A DNA stretch of 64,000 bases from Artemisia argyi (Eukaryota; Streptophyta; Magnoliopsida; Asterales; Asteraceae): the NCBI GenBank assembly GCA_030686995.1, contig CM060698.1, forward strand, positions 142,743,106 to 142,807,105, in the 5' to 3' direction. How positions within the stretch are numbered: position 1 is the first letter of the stretch; each line of letters begins with the position of its first letter. The position numbers and the translations under genes were made by a program. The notes beneath the pieces are model-generated. The model worked only from the letters and a program-made list of their open reading frames with translations. It made no database searches and was not told the origin of the DNA. Of the stretch, positions 10,916-22,562 are shown one piece after another.

Positions 10916-11300
10916 TGTGTATGTCTGTCTGTTAATTTTTTATATGAATTGAACAAGACAAGTTAGTTACAGTCCCGATATCCTTTAACTGTAATATCAT
11001 GAACATATCTATTTACTTCTGTCATTAAACTCTTTAAGATTTTAGAATTCATAAATGAAATACACAAAAAAATATTCTCAAAGTTACTATTAAAATTAGT
11101 AATCTGACTTTGAATTAATCTATTAAAAAAAAGAATACGAGTAGTATAGTTTATTGTGAGTTTGTGACAATAGAAATATATTATGTTAGTTGTATCTCTC
11201 GGATACGAAGTTGGCATAAAATTGTAAAGTTAGTTATTTAAAGAACATGAGACGTTCTTTCAGAAAGATTCGTGTGCAAAAGTATTTGTGTCATTATATC

Positions 11301-11733
11301 AGGGGTGGAAATGAGCCGAGCCACTCGGAAAAAACTCGGAATCGGATCGGTAAAAAGCTCGAACGAGCCGAGCCTAAACGAGCTTGAGCCCGAGCTCGAG
11401 CCTAAGTTGCAGCTTGTTTATTAATCGAGCTCGAGCCCGAGCTTTTCATACAAAGCTCGTTTGGGCTCGCAAGCCTAAACGAGCCTAAAAAAGACATTAT
11501 GTGTATTAAACATATATACGAGCCGAGCTCGAGCTTATTAACGAGCTCAATAAAGATATATCACGAGCCGAGCTCGAGCTCGAGCTCGAGCAAAACTTTA
11601 ACTTTTCATGACTAATTCGTATAAACAAGCCAAGCCCGAGCATATATAACATTCCACGAGACGAGCTCGAGCATAAATCTTAAGGCTCGAAACGAGCCGA
11701 GCTCGAGCTCTGCTTGGCTTGTTTCCACCCCTA
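11301..11733. mobile_element. hAT-like MITE rich in GAGCTCGAGC repeats
   Basis: Terminal inverted repeats are AGGGGTGGAAA and TTTCCACCCCTA. The flanks carry the 8-bp duplication ATTATATC (11293-11300 and 11734-11741), the hAT hallmark. The 433-bp interior is filled with short GAGC/GAGCTCGAGC palindromes and has no ORF. Confidence 0.88.
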
Positions 11734-11773
11734 ATTATATCTCTATAAAAATTGCATAACTGACATCCACGCC

Positions 11774-11988
11774 TTTATTTGTAACCCAACAAGCAAATTT
11801 CGGGTCTTATCAGTTGACCCAATAACCCGATAATAAAAATAATTCAACCCTAACCCGACCCGATAACTATGTCGGGTTATCGGGTTCGTGTCACATAACC
11901 CGATAAGAATTTGGTACCCGATTAAACCAGACCCGATAAATCTTATTGGGGTTCGGATCGAGTCAACCCGGCCCTGTTGACACCCCTA
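11774..11988. mobile_element. Truncated MITE of the 16305-17015 family
   Basis: The right end GTTGACACCCCTA and the many CGGGTTATCGGG/ACCCGATAA repeats match the element at 16305-17015. The left terminus and the target duplication are not found, so this copy is probably 5'-truncated. Confidence 0.6.
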
Positions 11989-12089
11989 AACGCAATTATA
12001 TCTTAATCGCCTACAATAAAGTTAAAATAACTTCATAAGCAACACGAATTCAAACACGCAGCTCAGAAACAAAGTCGTTTGGCTCGGCT

Positions 12090-12285
12090 CATTTAGCCTG
12101 TTTATGGCCTTATTTGAGTTTAGGAAAGCGGAAAAGCTCGCTCTTTGGACCATATCAACTTCAATAAGACCTTATTGGCTCAAGCCAATAAGGTAATGGC
12201 AATAAGGGTAAAAAAAATCGGGTTGTAAGCTTTTTCCTAAAATCAAATAAGTCCAAAAGCGGCCTAAATAAGCTACTAATCCAAC
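12090..12285. repeat. Imperfect inverted repeat, possible foldback MITE
   Basis: GGCCTTATTTGAGTTTAGGA near 12109 is matched in reverse complement by TCCTAAAATCAAATAAGTCC near 12235, and outer blocks (TTTAGCC, GGCCTAAATAAG) also pair. No target duplication was identified. Confidence 0.45.
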
Positions 12286-13602
12286 CGCCTACCTTCATCT
12301 CCCATTCTCAGTAATTTGGATAAATCAAAAACCATAAAATTAAACACACTTAAACCACCATCAAATTCCAACTTATTTTATAAACCCCCATTTCAATACC
12401 CAGATTTGAATCTAACAGAGTTCTCAAAAACAAAAAACCAAAATCAAAAATCAATATTCGAAATAAAAACGAAATAATAATTATCAATGAGCATACCTTT
12501 GTTTGTCATCATACTTGACGAATTCAGGACCACTTTATACTAGTATCAAAAGGTGAGATTCAGTAAAATAAGCGAATCCAAAGACCCCCTAAATCATATT
12601 CCACCTATCTCTGATTTTGTTTTTTGATAATGAAATGGGAAGAAGCTTCAGGAAGTGTTTATGTAGTTGTAACAAAGGCAGCTTCTGTAGGCGTCCATAA
12701 ATGGCAATCATACAACCAAAAATCACATTAAAATAATCCATTCCTGTAGATTTCCCTGTACATCCTCTAACAAATCACTATAGATACATGAGAATAATAA
12801 TTTCCTGTAGAATTTACTGCACACCTCTCACAAAATACTATAGATGCATCGGTTTCGGATCAGGTAACTTTTCACCAACCGGTTTTTTTGTTCTCGGATT
12901 ACAGTCGGAGCACCAAAGGAATGGGAGAGGGACGTGAGAGATAGTGATTAGGATCCGGACGGGACCCAAAATATATTTTTCGAGTATGGGCTTAGCAAAT
13001 GGAAACGGGGTTACAAAGAATCTAGATTTAGCCCATGCCTTTTGTTCTTTTTATATAACAAGGTATTTGCGGCCGCCGCATTGTGGCAGGTAGTTTCGGC
13101 ATGTGATGTGGTTCCGTGTTTATACGGTACGTATCTGGTTGACATTGACAATTGAGTTCGTCAATTATGTATGTTGATGTATTTGCATGCTTATTTACAT
13201 TAGTGTTGTTTAACATTTGAGTTTGGAGAACAACAACGCAAAGCTAGATGCCTCTTGTTGTTTGAGTTTGGAGAGTTAATCTGTCATCAACCGGGGTAGT
13301 TTTCCATAGGCTATCCCTTGTAAATCTTTGATTCATTTCTAATAAGATTTATAAAGTTGAAAAGTACAAATGGTGTTATTAGCATGTCTAAGTCGTTTCT
13401 CAAGCAAACCTAACCTCAGCCATGTTAATGTTCATCAGTTTTCTTCACTTGCTAAAACTGTTGCACATGTCCTTTATGGTTTGCATGAACGCGTGTGCTC
13501 TAGCGGGCCCAAACAATCACCTTTATGGGTCGCTCCTAACCCTAAAGGCATCCTTATAAATACTTAGTCATTTCTCAAAAATGACTCAAGCGATTATTCA
13601 CA
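12286..13602. other. Intergenic, no gene recognised
   Basis: AT-rich sequence. Two imperfect copies of a motif containing TTCCTGTAGA and ACTATAGATGCAT lie at about 12740-12850. A frame at 13370-13567 gives a 65-residue peptide I do not recognise and do not call a gene. Confidence 0.4.
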
Positions 13603-14625
13603 CATAACGGAAGTGACGGATATAACGAGGAAAAGCTCATGCAGTTGGAAGTCATGTTTCAATAAATCACTTAGTTTTAAACAATGTTCAAAAAACCTGT
13701 TTTTTAGTTGACCCGGTCACCGGTTCAACCACCGGGTCAAACCGGTGCTATACAAATATATACTCTTTTCCCCATATTTAATATGCAGCGTTTTGTGATC
13801 TCAAAATTTTTCTTTGCTTAAGATTAGACTCTCATGGTGCTTTATTTTTAAGTTCTATTGTCTACGATGTTAAAGCCAAAATTTGCAAGAACAATCAATT
13901 TGTAATTCAAACTTATACCAGATGATGTCTTTTTCAAACACATCTTTATTAACTCTTTGCTTGATAGTTTTAACATATTATGTTGAAATGGAGTTTTCTT
14001 ATATATATATCTTTACTAACTATGCTTTCAAATAAAGCAAATATACTACCAAAATAAGCTTATTACTCGATTAAACTTACAAAAGGTTTAAGGAGAAAAG
14101 GTTTTTTGTTATTTAATTTTCTAAACTTAATGACCGCCGGTTTAATCTAGTTATTAAACAAGCAAAAACATTGGATTTAAAATAGCTCATTAACTGGTTT
14201 TATACGATCAATGGATTATATAAATTTAGAATGTTTTCTTTCTTTTTTTTGGCTGCAAGTAGTTAAAGAAAGCTTCTTGTTGTTTGTGTTGAAGGAAATT
14301 TAAAAAGATTTTGTTGGGCTGAAAAGGTTCGAACTGGTGACCTACTCTTAACGGGTAAGATACTTTAACCTTTAAGCCAAGCATCACCTTACTTATACAT
14401 GTCTATCTGTTGTTTGTTATATGAATTGAACCAAAGCTAGAACAAAACAAGTTAGTTACCGTCCCGATATCGTTTAACTATAATATCATGAACATATCTA
14501 TTTACTTCGGTCATTAAACTCTTTAAGATTTTAGAATTCATAAATGAAATACACAAAAAAATATTGTCAAAGTTGCTATTACAATTAGTAATCTGACTAT
14601 GAATTAATCTATTAAAAAAAAGGAT
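13603..14625 (+). pseudogene. Partial duplicate of the DUF7054-type gene 3' end and flank
   Basis: From about 13603 the sequence parallels 10350 onward. It includes the last codons of exon 2 (ITRKSSCSWKSCFNKSLS, against ITRKSSSSWKTWFNKSLS), the 3' UTR, the SINE-like fragment, and the block beginning GTTACCGTCCCGATATC (parallel to about 10967). The copy has no exon 1, so it cannot encode the protein. It is interrupted by a MITE at 13682-14173. The 53-bp tandem repeat of the first copy is absent here. Confidence 0.8.
13682..14173. mobile_element. hAT-like MITE inside the paralogous segment
   Basis: Ends are CAATGTT and AACATTG (inverted). The 8-bp flanks GTTTTAAA (13674-13681) and GATTTAAA (14174-14181) match at seven of eight positions. 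The undisrupted paralogue at about 10414-10426 shows the empty site (AGTCTTAAAATA). The interior contains CCGGTTCAACCACCGGGTCA-type repeats and no ORF. Confidence 0.85.
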
Positions 14626-15292
14626 AATTATAAGACTAGACCCTTAACTTTTTGACTAATCACTTTGTAAACTCTAAAATTTCACTTTCCAAAATTGAAT
14701 CTGGCAACTTAAACATTGAGCAACTCAATATAAACGCGACATGTGTCCTTAAAATTTTGGAATGAAGTACAACACTTGTAAGTGTGTAATATATATGTGA
14801 GGTATTTTGTATATGGCAACTAATATTTATTGGGCAACTGTATTTGAGCAACTTTATTATTTATTTTTTCTTTTAGCATATTTTAAATATTAATTAAATA
14901 TTTAGTAGTAGAATAGTTAACTAATAATTTTAAGCTAAGTTATAATTAATTTTTTAAAAAAGTGATTAATGAAAATTAAACACCTCAAAATTAAATTTAC
15001 TGCATCTTATAACTAACCAAAAAAAAACACACACACGCTAAACACTCTCGTATCACAAAACATTCTCATCTTCCATCATCACCATCACCACCACCACCAC
15101 CAAAACTCCCGCCACCAACGGACCCTCCATCACCGGATCTCACCACGACCGGACCTTACCACAACCGAGAAGACCACCGAGGCAAACGCTCGGTTTCTCA
15201 AAGTTTTGAGGTATTTTTTTAGTTATTTAATAGATCTATGACTATTAATCAAGTTTTGAAGTTTTTTTTTCTTCACATATTTCTACATTTTA
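14626..15292. other. Unassigned sequence
   Basis: Homology to the first copy stops near 14625. The rest is AT-rich, with a CACCAT/CACCAC Pro/Ser-like microsatellite stretch at about 15070-15110. No supported gene. Confidence 0.4.
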
Positions 15293-15396
15293 TTGAAGGT
15301 GTTTGATAAAATGCTTGAACCACATCAGTGTATTGAAGATGTTTGATAAAAATGCTTGAACCACATCAGTGTATTGAAGATGTTTGTTAAAATGCT
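15293..15396. repeat. 40/41-bp tandem repeat, about 2.6 copies
   Basis: Units start at 15293, 15333 and 15374 (TTGAAGRTGTTTGATAAA...CACATCAGTGTA). The third unit is partial and diverged. Confidence 0.85.
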
Positions 15397-16138
15397 TAAC
15401 AAAGTGATAAAGTGTTATCCACAATGAAAAAATTGAACCTTGACATCGAGCTGCATTGAGTGAATGGTTTATGCAGGTGGGTAATGGAACTATGCCCATT
15501 GTCGTTGCATTTACTATAAAAACATGTACAATAGTTACATAGTTTTGAATATAGGTACAATTTTTTGAACCTCTTGTATCTTTAACACAAAAAGGGACCA
15601 GAATCAACTCTCTGTCAAATTATAGTTGTAAAATTTAAGATATCTCACATTGTTTTATTCTTCTTTGGCATATAAAAATTGTTTAGTTCATAGTTTTATT
15701 TTGTTTCTGTAAGTTTTTTTAGTTTGAATTGCAGTGACATACTTGCAGATAAAGATTTTTGGATATTAGCTAGTTGACCCATTTACGATATTATGTGCAA
15801 AAAAGCTCAAGTTTGTGTTCATTGGACTTATTGATTCATATGTTTAAGTATCTGCACGATAGTAATGATATTGGAACTTCGCATGTGTTGGTTGGTTTTT
15901 TTTTTTTTTTTTTTTTTTTTTTTGGCAAAAGGATATGAACAAGGTGCAACAATGGTTCTGGTCTTTTTCTGGATGTGTACATTAGATGTGATGCTATGTT
16001 TATTGAGTAGAGATTAAGCGGTCTGAACCAATTTGTTGTGTTTTCTCTACATATTATTGTCTTGCTTATGTCATGTTTACATTAGTTAGGTGCGTGTCTA
16101 AGAATTTTTTGGGTTTTGAAAGCATGATTGTCTGTGCA
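15397..16138. other. Unassigned sequence upstream of the COPA fragment
   Basis: No supported coding region. A T-homopolymer of about 25 lies at 15897-15922. The frame upstream of 16139 does not resemble coatomer, so the captured exon seems to start near 16139. Confidence 0.4.
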
Positions 16139-17052
16139 GATGATTACAAGATCAAAGTATGGAACTACAAAATGCATCTATGTTTGTTTACTCTGCTTGG
16201 TCATCTAGATTATATTAAGACAATTCAATTTCACCATGAGAACCCATGGATTGTTAGCGCTAGTGATGATCAAACTATTAGGATATGGAATTGGCAGTCA
16301 CGTATAGGGGTGTTATCGGGTCGGGGTTATCGGGCTTGTCGGGTCGGGTTGAGTCGGGTTTTTAGTTTTTAAAAAGTCACCCGCAACCCGACCCGATAAG
16401 TAATCGGGTTATCGGGTTTGGGTAGGATTCGGGTCGGGTTATGTCGGGTCGGGTGATTCGGGTTATCAGGTGACCCGATTAAGTAACAGTAAACTAGTAA
16501 GTAAACGGATCTGATAGATTGAACTGGTTAAACATGACACAAAGTGTATTTTTGATTCACACATCATTAATTCATAGTTAGTCATTTTTTTTATAGGTCT
16601 TCAAAAATGGAAAAGAACTTAAAATATTCAATCAAAGCAAAGTAGGGAATTGTAGTCTGCTATGCATATGACAGCAAACATTACGGATTGACCATTAATC
16701 TTTCATACACCATTATTAGTCTTAATAAAACTAGTCACTTATTCGAAGAAAAAAAATCACAACTTCTAAAGTAGACTCACAATTGCTAAAATTAATAATA
16801 AACCTATATGAATGAGTACTAAACAGACGACGGACATGTGATTTGCTCTAAAAAGTAATAATTAAAAGTGATTGTCAGGTCTTATCAGGTTGATCTGATA
16901 ACCCGATAGTATTATTTATTTAACCCTAACCCGACTAGATTTTTTAACCCGGTTAGCCTTATCGGGTTCGGGTTCGGGGTCAGGTCGGGTCAACCCGACC
17001 CTACTGACACCCCTAGTCACGTACATGTGTGTCCGTTTTGACTAGACATGAC
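16139..17052 (+). pseudogene. Coatomer alpha subunit (COPA) WD40 exon fragment, disrupted by a MITE
   Basis: [40 protein letters not shown] and [15 protein letters not shown] match one WD40 blade of the COPI coat alpha subunit. Full-length COPA (about 1200 residues) acts in Golgi-to-ER vesicle formation. After codon CGT the frame is broken by the 711-bp MITE at 16305-17015. Beyond the second target copy it resumes as TCVSVLTRH, in the expected order. Only about 65 residues are present; the 5' part of the gene is absent and the 3' part stops at a copia LTR (17053). This is a relic fragment rather than a gene. Confidence 0.88.
16305..17015. mobile_element. hAT-like MITE with CGGGTTATCGGG repeats
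   Basis: Ends are TAGGGGTGT and GACACCCCTA, flanked by the perfect 8-bp duplication GTCACGTA (16297-16304 and 17016-17023). The subterminal regions are dense in ACCCGATAA/TCGGGTTATCGGG. No ORF. It sits in the COPA fragment. Confidence 0.92.
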
Positions 17053-18371
17053 TGTGGAAAACTAGAAGGGGGGTTGAATAGTTTGCCGCTTTTTTACTTG
17101 ATTTTCTTTGTTAACTTTATGTGTAATCAACAATCAAAACTAATAAACAATAAGTAATGTGCAAGAGTAAAGTAAGAAACGATCAAACTACAACACGAAT
17201 GTTTATCGTGGCTCGGCTACAAGGACTCTTTTTCCTTGCCCTACTCCACGCCCCGAGTATCCAACTCGAGAGTATCCTTCACTAGTCAACAAGCTCCTTT
17301 CACCGGCAGAAAAAACCTTAAAATCGTCGCTTACACTTTATCCGGTACAAAGCTAAATACCGGGTTCAAGTTCAAGATGGAACCAACCTAACGTCGCCTA
17401 TACAATATTTCCGACACTAAGCTAGATGTCGAGTTCTTTTACAAGGTTACAACCACTCCCGGCACTCTATGTATTTTGAGGACAAAATACTTACCGATCA
17501 CTATAGATAATATACAAACAAATGATGTATAAACTATAAGAGTTTACACAATGCAAAGCTACCAAGTCTTGCAACATTGTGTTGAAGCTTGTAGTCTTTT
17601 CGGATGAACTTGTGGACTTCTTTGCTACAAAAGAGGATCACCCAAATGAGATGTTAATGAGTTAGATGAAAGCAATGAGAGTGTATGTGTAAAGTATAGC
17701 TAAAAGTGATAAAGGGTTTCTTGGATGTGGCTTGCTATTTATAGGCAAGAACTTCAGCACAACCACGGATCAGGCGGAACCCTTTTGAGGGTTCTGTCCG
17801 TGTGGGACTTTGGTTCCGCCAAAATAGACAGCAAATCACCAAGAAATCTTTCCATATCTTTGTCAAGTCTAGTCAATATCATTTAAGGTCAACTTGTAAG
17901 ATATGTTGAGTGAGAATCTAACTAAAATATGCATGAAATCTTACAAGGTCAACTTGATAAGACATGTATGATGCAATGCATGATGTAAATATATTTCAAT
18001 TTTAGACTTTTACTAATATGAAAGTGAACTTGTAAAAGTATTTTGTATCAACTTGGAATAATGTTTGTATGATGTGTTTAGTATGTAATTGAGTTACTAA
18101 AAGATGTTTAAAACTTTTAACTGAATTTAGACACATTATTTAGTAAAACTTACTAAAAATGTTTTGACACTTAATGTGCTATCAACATTATAAGTTTAAC
18201 AATGAATCATGTAGCAAATGTAATGTTTACTTAGAAATAAAGTTTCTATATGTGATACTTATACTATAGTTATATTTTGCTAGAAAATAAAGTTTATACT
18301 TTGTTGACAACAAAATATTAGCAAAAATCGTAAAATATAAATAACGTTTTTAGACGATATTTGTCTTAACA
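17053..18371 (-). repeat. SIRE-like LTR (1319 bp)
   Basis: TG...CA termini (TGTGGAAAACTAG at the left edge, CTTAACA at the right edge). Its partner LTR is not in the window. Confidence 0.7.
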
Positions 18372-18761
18372 ATCTCCCTCTTTTTGTTGAGGACAAAACA
18401 TAAATTTTATTTTTAAGCAACTAGATAATTATAGTATCAAGTCTTTTAAAAATCTATATTAAACTATGTTTTACTCAACTTTTAGTTATATATGATTGAT
18501 ATGCAAAAATGATATGCAAAAGTAAAGATTGAGTTTAATATTAATTCTCCCCTTTTTTTTCGAAACAAAAAGAAGAGTTGCGTAGCGGAATGATGCAAGC
18601 CAAATGCTCCCCCTTGGACAATACTCCTCCTAGTTGGGGTGTCAAGTAAGGATACATGGATTTTGATCCTACAAAAGGAGAGTTAGTTGTCGAAAAAGAC
18701 AAGTATATATAGTCAACCACAATAAGTCGTGAAAAGGTAAGCAACCACATCACAATCATGA

Positions 18762-18762
<1 letters not shown>

Positions 18763-18812
<50 letters not shown>
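18763..18812. repeat. Poly(A) run of 50
   Basis: Pure A homopolymer in the 3' interior of the SIRE-like element; on the other strand it yields a spurious poly-Phe frame. Confidence 0.97.
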
Positions 18813-18815
<3 letters not shown>

Positions 18816-19455
18816 CATAATGCACACTATATAGTAGAACCAATCTCATTCCAAGTAAAATTTGACTTTGATAAAAGTTAAAGCAAAGACAAGAAATAAA
18901 AGAGTTAAAGTCCTAATTCTATAAAGAAAAATAGAAAAATAACTTAGAAAAAGAAAATCCTACATCTATAAAAAGGTCAACAAAGTCCTTAATGAGAAAC
19001 ATCCTCCTAAAGCAAGTTCTATGGTTGGTGAGGATGAGAAAGAGCGTTTAGACGCTCGAGAATGTTTTGGAGGATGAAGCGGGTTTCGTCTTAAACTTGG
19101 TGAAGCATAGTTTTTATGCTTTCACAAATTTTAATTGTTCGCTCACAATGCGAGCAACCATGAAAAGGGTTAGGTAGGATAGGGTTAGTGGTTGATTGTG
19201 GTGGTGGTGGAACACTCGTGGTTTGTTGGTTTGTTTTTGGTTCTACAATGGATGAGATCAAGGCGGTTTGGAATTCCATCGCTTGATGGTGGTGTGTATC
19301 TATCATGCTTTTAAAAGCATACAAGTTGTCGTCATTGATCTCCTCATGGTATTTGGTGGATTATTCTACAAGGATGCCTCTATTTCCTCGTAGGAAGGAA
19401 ACAAGGATTCAAAGTGTTGAGATTGGAATTGGGGTTCTTGAGGTGGTGCTTGATG

Positions 19456-20004
19456 TTAAGGTTGATCATTTTGTTGGAAGTTAGGTTCTCCATATAGAGG
19501 ACCATGGATGTCTTTATAGATGGGATGAAATAACATTGGTTTTGGTTGTGGTGGTTCTTGTAGTTGAGATGATTGTGTTTCAAATGGTTGTGGTTCCAAT
19601 GGTGGTGGAGTTGGTAATTTTGGAGAAAGATTTTCCAAGTCTTCAAGAAATGGAAGAGGTGATGATGGTGGAGTCCCAAAAAGTTCCATGGGTTCTATCA
19701 TAAGTGATTTTGGAGGTGATGGTGATTTTGATGGTTGAGTTAGTGCCGATGATGGTATTGGATCAATTGGTGTTTTTGTTGGTGATGGAGTGGTTGTGAC
19801 ATTTTGTGATCTCGGTGATGGTGTAGGAGCGACAAGGTTAAGGAAATTTTCTTCCTTGATGGGTGAGGATATGATAAGTGATGATTCATCCGAAGATGAT
19901 GAGTTTAAGTTGATGGTTGAGTTGAAGCAACAAGGTTTTACGCTAATCCTAGCGGTTCTTCTAATGAGTAGAGATGGTGGTGATGAGTTGTTGGATTTTG
20001 TCAT
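19456..20004 (-). CDS. Pro/Ser-rich ORF downstream of pol in the SIRE-like element
   Basis: This 182-residue frame starts ATG ACA AAA TCC, after about 300 bases of leader-like sequence. It is rich in Ser, Pro, Thr and Gln (SSSSDESSLIISSPIKEENF, LPTPPPLEPQPFETQSSQL) with no domain I recognise. A further frame at 19324-19091 (AFKSMIDTHHHQAMEFQTAL, CSHCERTIKICESIKTM) probably continues the same protein after a frameshift. SIRE-type copia elements often carry an extra ORF in this position, sometimes called envelope-like. I see no signal peptide or membrane segment, so an envelope label is not supported. Confidence 0.5.
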   Translation of the reverse strand: MTKSNNSSPPSLLIRRTARISVKPCCFNSTINLNSSSSDESSLIISSPIKEENFLNLVAPTPSPRSQNVTTTPSPTKTPIDPIPSSALTQPSKSPSPPKSLMIEPMELFGTPPSSPLPFLEDLENLSPKLPTPPPLEPQPFETQSSQLQEPPQPKPMLFHPIYKDIHGPLYGEPNFQQNDQP

Positions 20005-20366
20005 GGTGGTACAAGGATGGTAATGAGATGTTTAACATGCAAGAAGGTGATGGTGAGGTGTGAGTACAAACTATCTAAGATGGATCAATTTATAGAGTTG
20101 AAGAATTTTGGAAGGAATGTTTGGATTTGATGTTCTTCTATACAAAAATGGAGGTTTATAATCATTTGGATGGTTTATGAAGGTTGTCAAATCATTGGAA
20201 GTCAATCTAATGGAAATTGGTGGAGTCTTCTCTTTAGAAGTGAGGAAGCTAAACAAGAATGGGAAGCTGCAAAAACTCATGATAAGTGGTGCCATTCTAT
20301 CTTGAAAAAACTTAAATACACCTCACCCCTGAGCCTGAAGGTTTCCTTGAGATAAGTAAGTCTTTT

Positions 20367-22562
20367 TCTTGGAATTATAATATCATAACAATCATATAAA
20401 TAAACCAAACACATCAAGTGAGCATAGCGGAAGCAATTACAAGATCATATAATATGTAATTAATTAATCAAATATAAAAGTAAACATACCTTTGTGATTC
20501 TAGCCCGAACAAGAATCAAAGGCAATCTTCAAATCAAGAACCCTAATTAGGGTTTTGATGAGGCGAAAAATGATCCGTTTTTAGGGGGTCATTTAAGCCC
20601 GAATCAGAATTTATTTGATCAAATATTGCCCTAAATCATTCATTTTGTGATTTTAGGTACTTGGAGAGTGAATTCTGGAAAAGAAGCCATTTTGGACGTT
20701 TTTGGAGCATAAAAGTGAAGAAAACAGCAAAGTCTCAATTTTCCATGCTGGAACAGTACATGAAGGCGTCAAGAGTAAAGTCATGACGGCGTCAAACCTC
20801 AATGATAAAAATCCGTAGTTGATGAAGGCGTCAAGAGTAAAGTCATGACGGCGTTAAAACCCTAAGAATAAAAATCCGTAGTTGATGACGGCGTCACACA
20901 GGGCGTCAGAAGTAGATCAAGGCCGTCCGAGGAAGTATTTGGCGGCGAGATGACGGCGTCACACCTTTGTTCTTGACGCCGTCACCCCGATTTTCCTATA
21001 TATAGTTTTCTAGTTTTTCACATTAAAAGAGAGAAGTTTTGGAGAAACCCTAAAGACGATTTTGGTGCAACTTTTACAGGTTTTTCAAGGGTTCCAAACC
21101 CTTGATACCTTGCATTGTAATTGAGATAAGTGTTCTTCTAATTCAATCAATATGTCTATGTGTTGGTTGTCTATATCTTGTTCTTGTCTCAATTCCATTA
21201 TGCTAGGCTAGATCTCCTTTGTGTTTGCTTAGATCTAATGAAACCTAGATATTGATTATGTGTTGATTACTTGTTTATTCTTGTCTTGGATGAATGATTT
21301 TATATGTTAGGCTTAAGAAAACTGGCAGATCTCCAAATGGTAACATGCTTGAACGTCTTAAGAAACATGAACCGAGGCGTACTAGGTCTTTATTGGTTGT
21401 ATTTAATGCATGAGCCACTATTTACAATCCCTATAGTTGTGCTGGGCATGGTGTACGAGGAGATAAGAGCTCATAGAATTGGGGAGTTATGTATGCCACC
21501 CCATGAATGGTATTAAGGAATACAATCCGTCATCCATGCAATTATAACAAGTAATTAACGTGTAAAAGATATCTAGGGAGTAGTGAAATCTAAGTAAACA
21601 CATTTTCTCCAATTACTGCTCACAACCTTAGTATAAATTAGTTTATTTTCATTTTTAGTATTTTATTTTGATTGCATCTTAGTTTTGGGTTAGTTGAATA
21701 GCAACTAATTCCGCCCACTCTTCCAAAAACCCGAGATTTTAATTGCTTTCCATAAAATATAAAAATACAAAAATAATCATCCCTCACCTTTAGAACTAGT
21801 AATTAGGCTTTCTAACCCTAGCGACACTATTCCTAAGCTGAACGATCAATCCCCCGGTACTTGTCACTATACTATACTACAACGATCAGGTACACTGCCT
21901 GGTGGGGGTTGTAAGCTTCTCGAGATCCCTCGAGAGGTAAAGCCTGTTGCGATTCCCACGCATCAGGTTTATATGGATTATAAGAATTACCCCTTACCTC
22001 TTTTGTAATTCAATTCAAGAATCAAACAATAGTGTGTTTGAATCGCGTTCTTGTACACACGTACTAATTCAAGTAAAAGTTTATGCAGGTAAATTAAACA
22101 CAAAACCTTTTAGCTTATGAAAATCGCAAACCCTTATGGGTTTGAGGAGTGGATCGATTTAGGGACAAGAGAAGGAGAGAAAAAACACCTATTACGTGTG
22201 TACAAGTTATGAGAAAACAATATCTCATGAGGTGTTTATATACTAGTGTTTACTTGGAGCTCAAGGCACAAAGGAGGTGGAATACACCCCTTGGCCGATC
22301 GGTTATAGTATCCCCAAAGGGATTCCGAAACCTTCTATTGTTTCCAATTAATCACAAGTATTACTTTCCTAATCTTCGTCTAACGGTCGTTAGCCATTCT
22401 CCGTTAAATACTAACAGTCGTTACTAGTTTTGTGTTTATTAATAATTATATATAACATTTATAAATAATTATTCTTTTACTCTTCATACGTAAAGTGTGC
22501 AATCCCACGATCTCGAGTTCGATCCTAACGCACAACTATTAATTTATGTTCATAAACTAACA
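20367..22562 (-). repeat. 3' LTR of the minus copia element (interrupted)
   Basis: The left terminus is TCTTGG instead of TGTTGG. The LTR is split by the solo LTR at 20556-21965 plus its 5-bp duplication. The right end is AAACTAACA, next to the purine tract. Confidence 0.85.
20556..21965 (+). mobile_element. Solo LTR of the TGACGGCGTCA family
   Basis: This 1410-bp LTR is homologous to 1121-2525 and flanked by GGTTT (20551-20555 and 21966-21970). No interior is present, so it is a solo LTR, normally produced by LTR-LTR recombination. The empty site is seen in the partner copia LTR near 27034. It keeps at least four full TGACGGCGTCA motifs (either orientation) and the TATATATAG box. Confidence 0.94.

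Larger units (their letters stand above)
17053..20366 (-). mobile_element. 3' end of a minus-strand SIRE-like Ty1/copia element
   Basis: The LTR (17053-18371) reads on the minus strand from TGTTAAGACAAA to a CTATTCAACCCCCCTTCTAG end typical of SIRE/Maximus elements. It is preceded on that strand by the purine tract CAAAAAGAGGGAGATTG (18372-18388). The adjoining 2 kb is the region between pol and the LTR. It contains a 50-base A run (18763-18812) and a Pro/Ser-rich ORF. Everything further 5' in the element is missing, replaced by the copia LTR starting at 20367. Confidence 0.75.

Noticed and set aside
11301..11988. One large hAT element spanning both MITE-like blocks
   Set aside because: The first block has its own complete ends and 8-bp duplication (ATTATATC) and a different internal repeat from the second.
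13370..13567. 65-residue frame as a small gene
   Set aside because: No recognisable motif, no conserved context and typical length for chance in this region.
18541..18849. Minus-strand 102-residue frame with a long Phe run
   Set aside because: Created by the poly(A) run at 18763-18812 read on the other strand.
19456..20004. Retroviral-type envelope gene
   Set aside because: Position fits the extra ORF of SIRE-like elements, but there is no signal peptide, transmembrane segment or cleavage motif, so I kept only a neutral ORF label.
22149..22427. Pair of 92-residue frames (also 27215-27493) that looks like a conserved small protein
   Set aside because: Both lie inside the two copies of one copia LTR, on the strand opposite to the element. 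Their similarity is LTR identity, not protein conservation.
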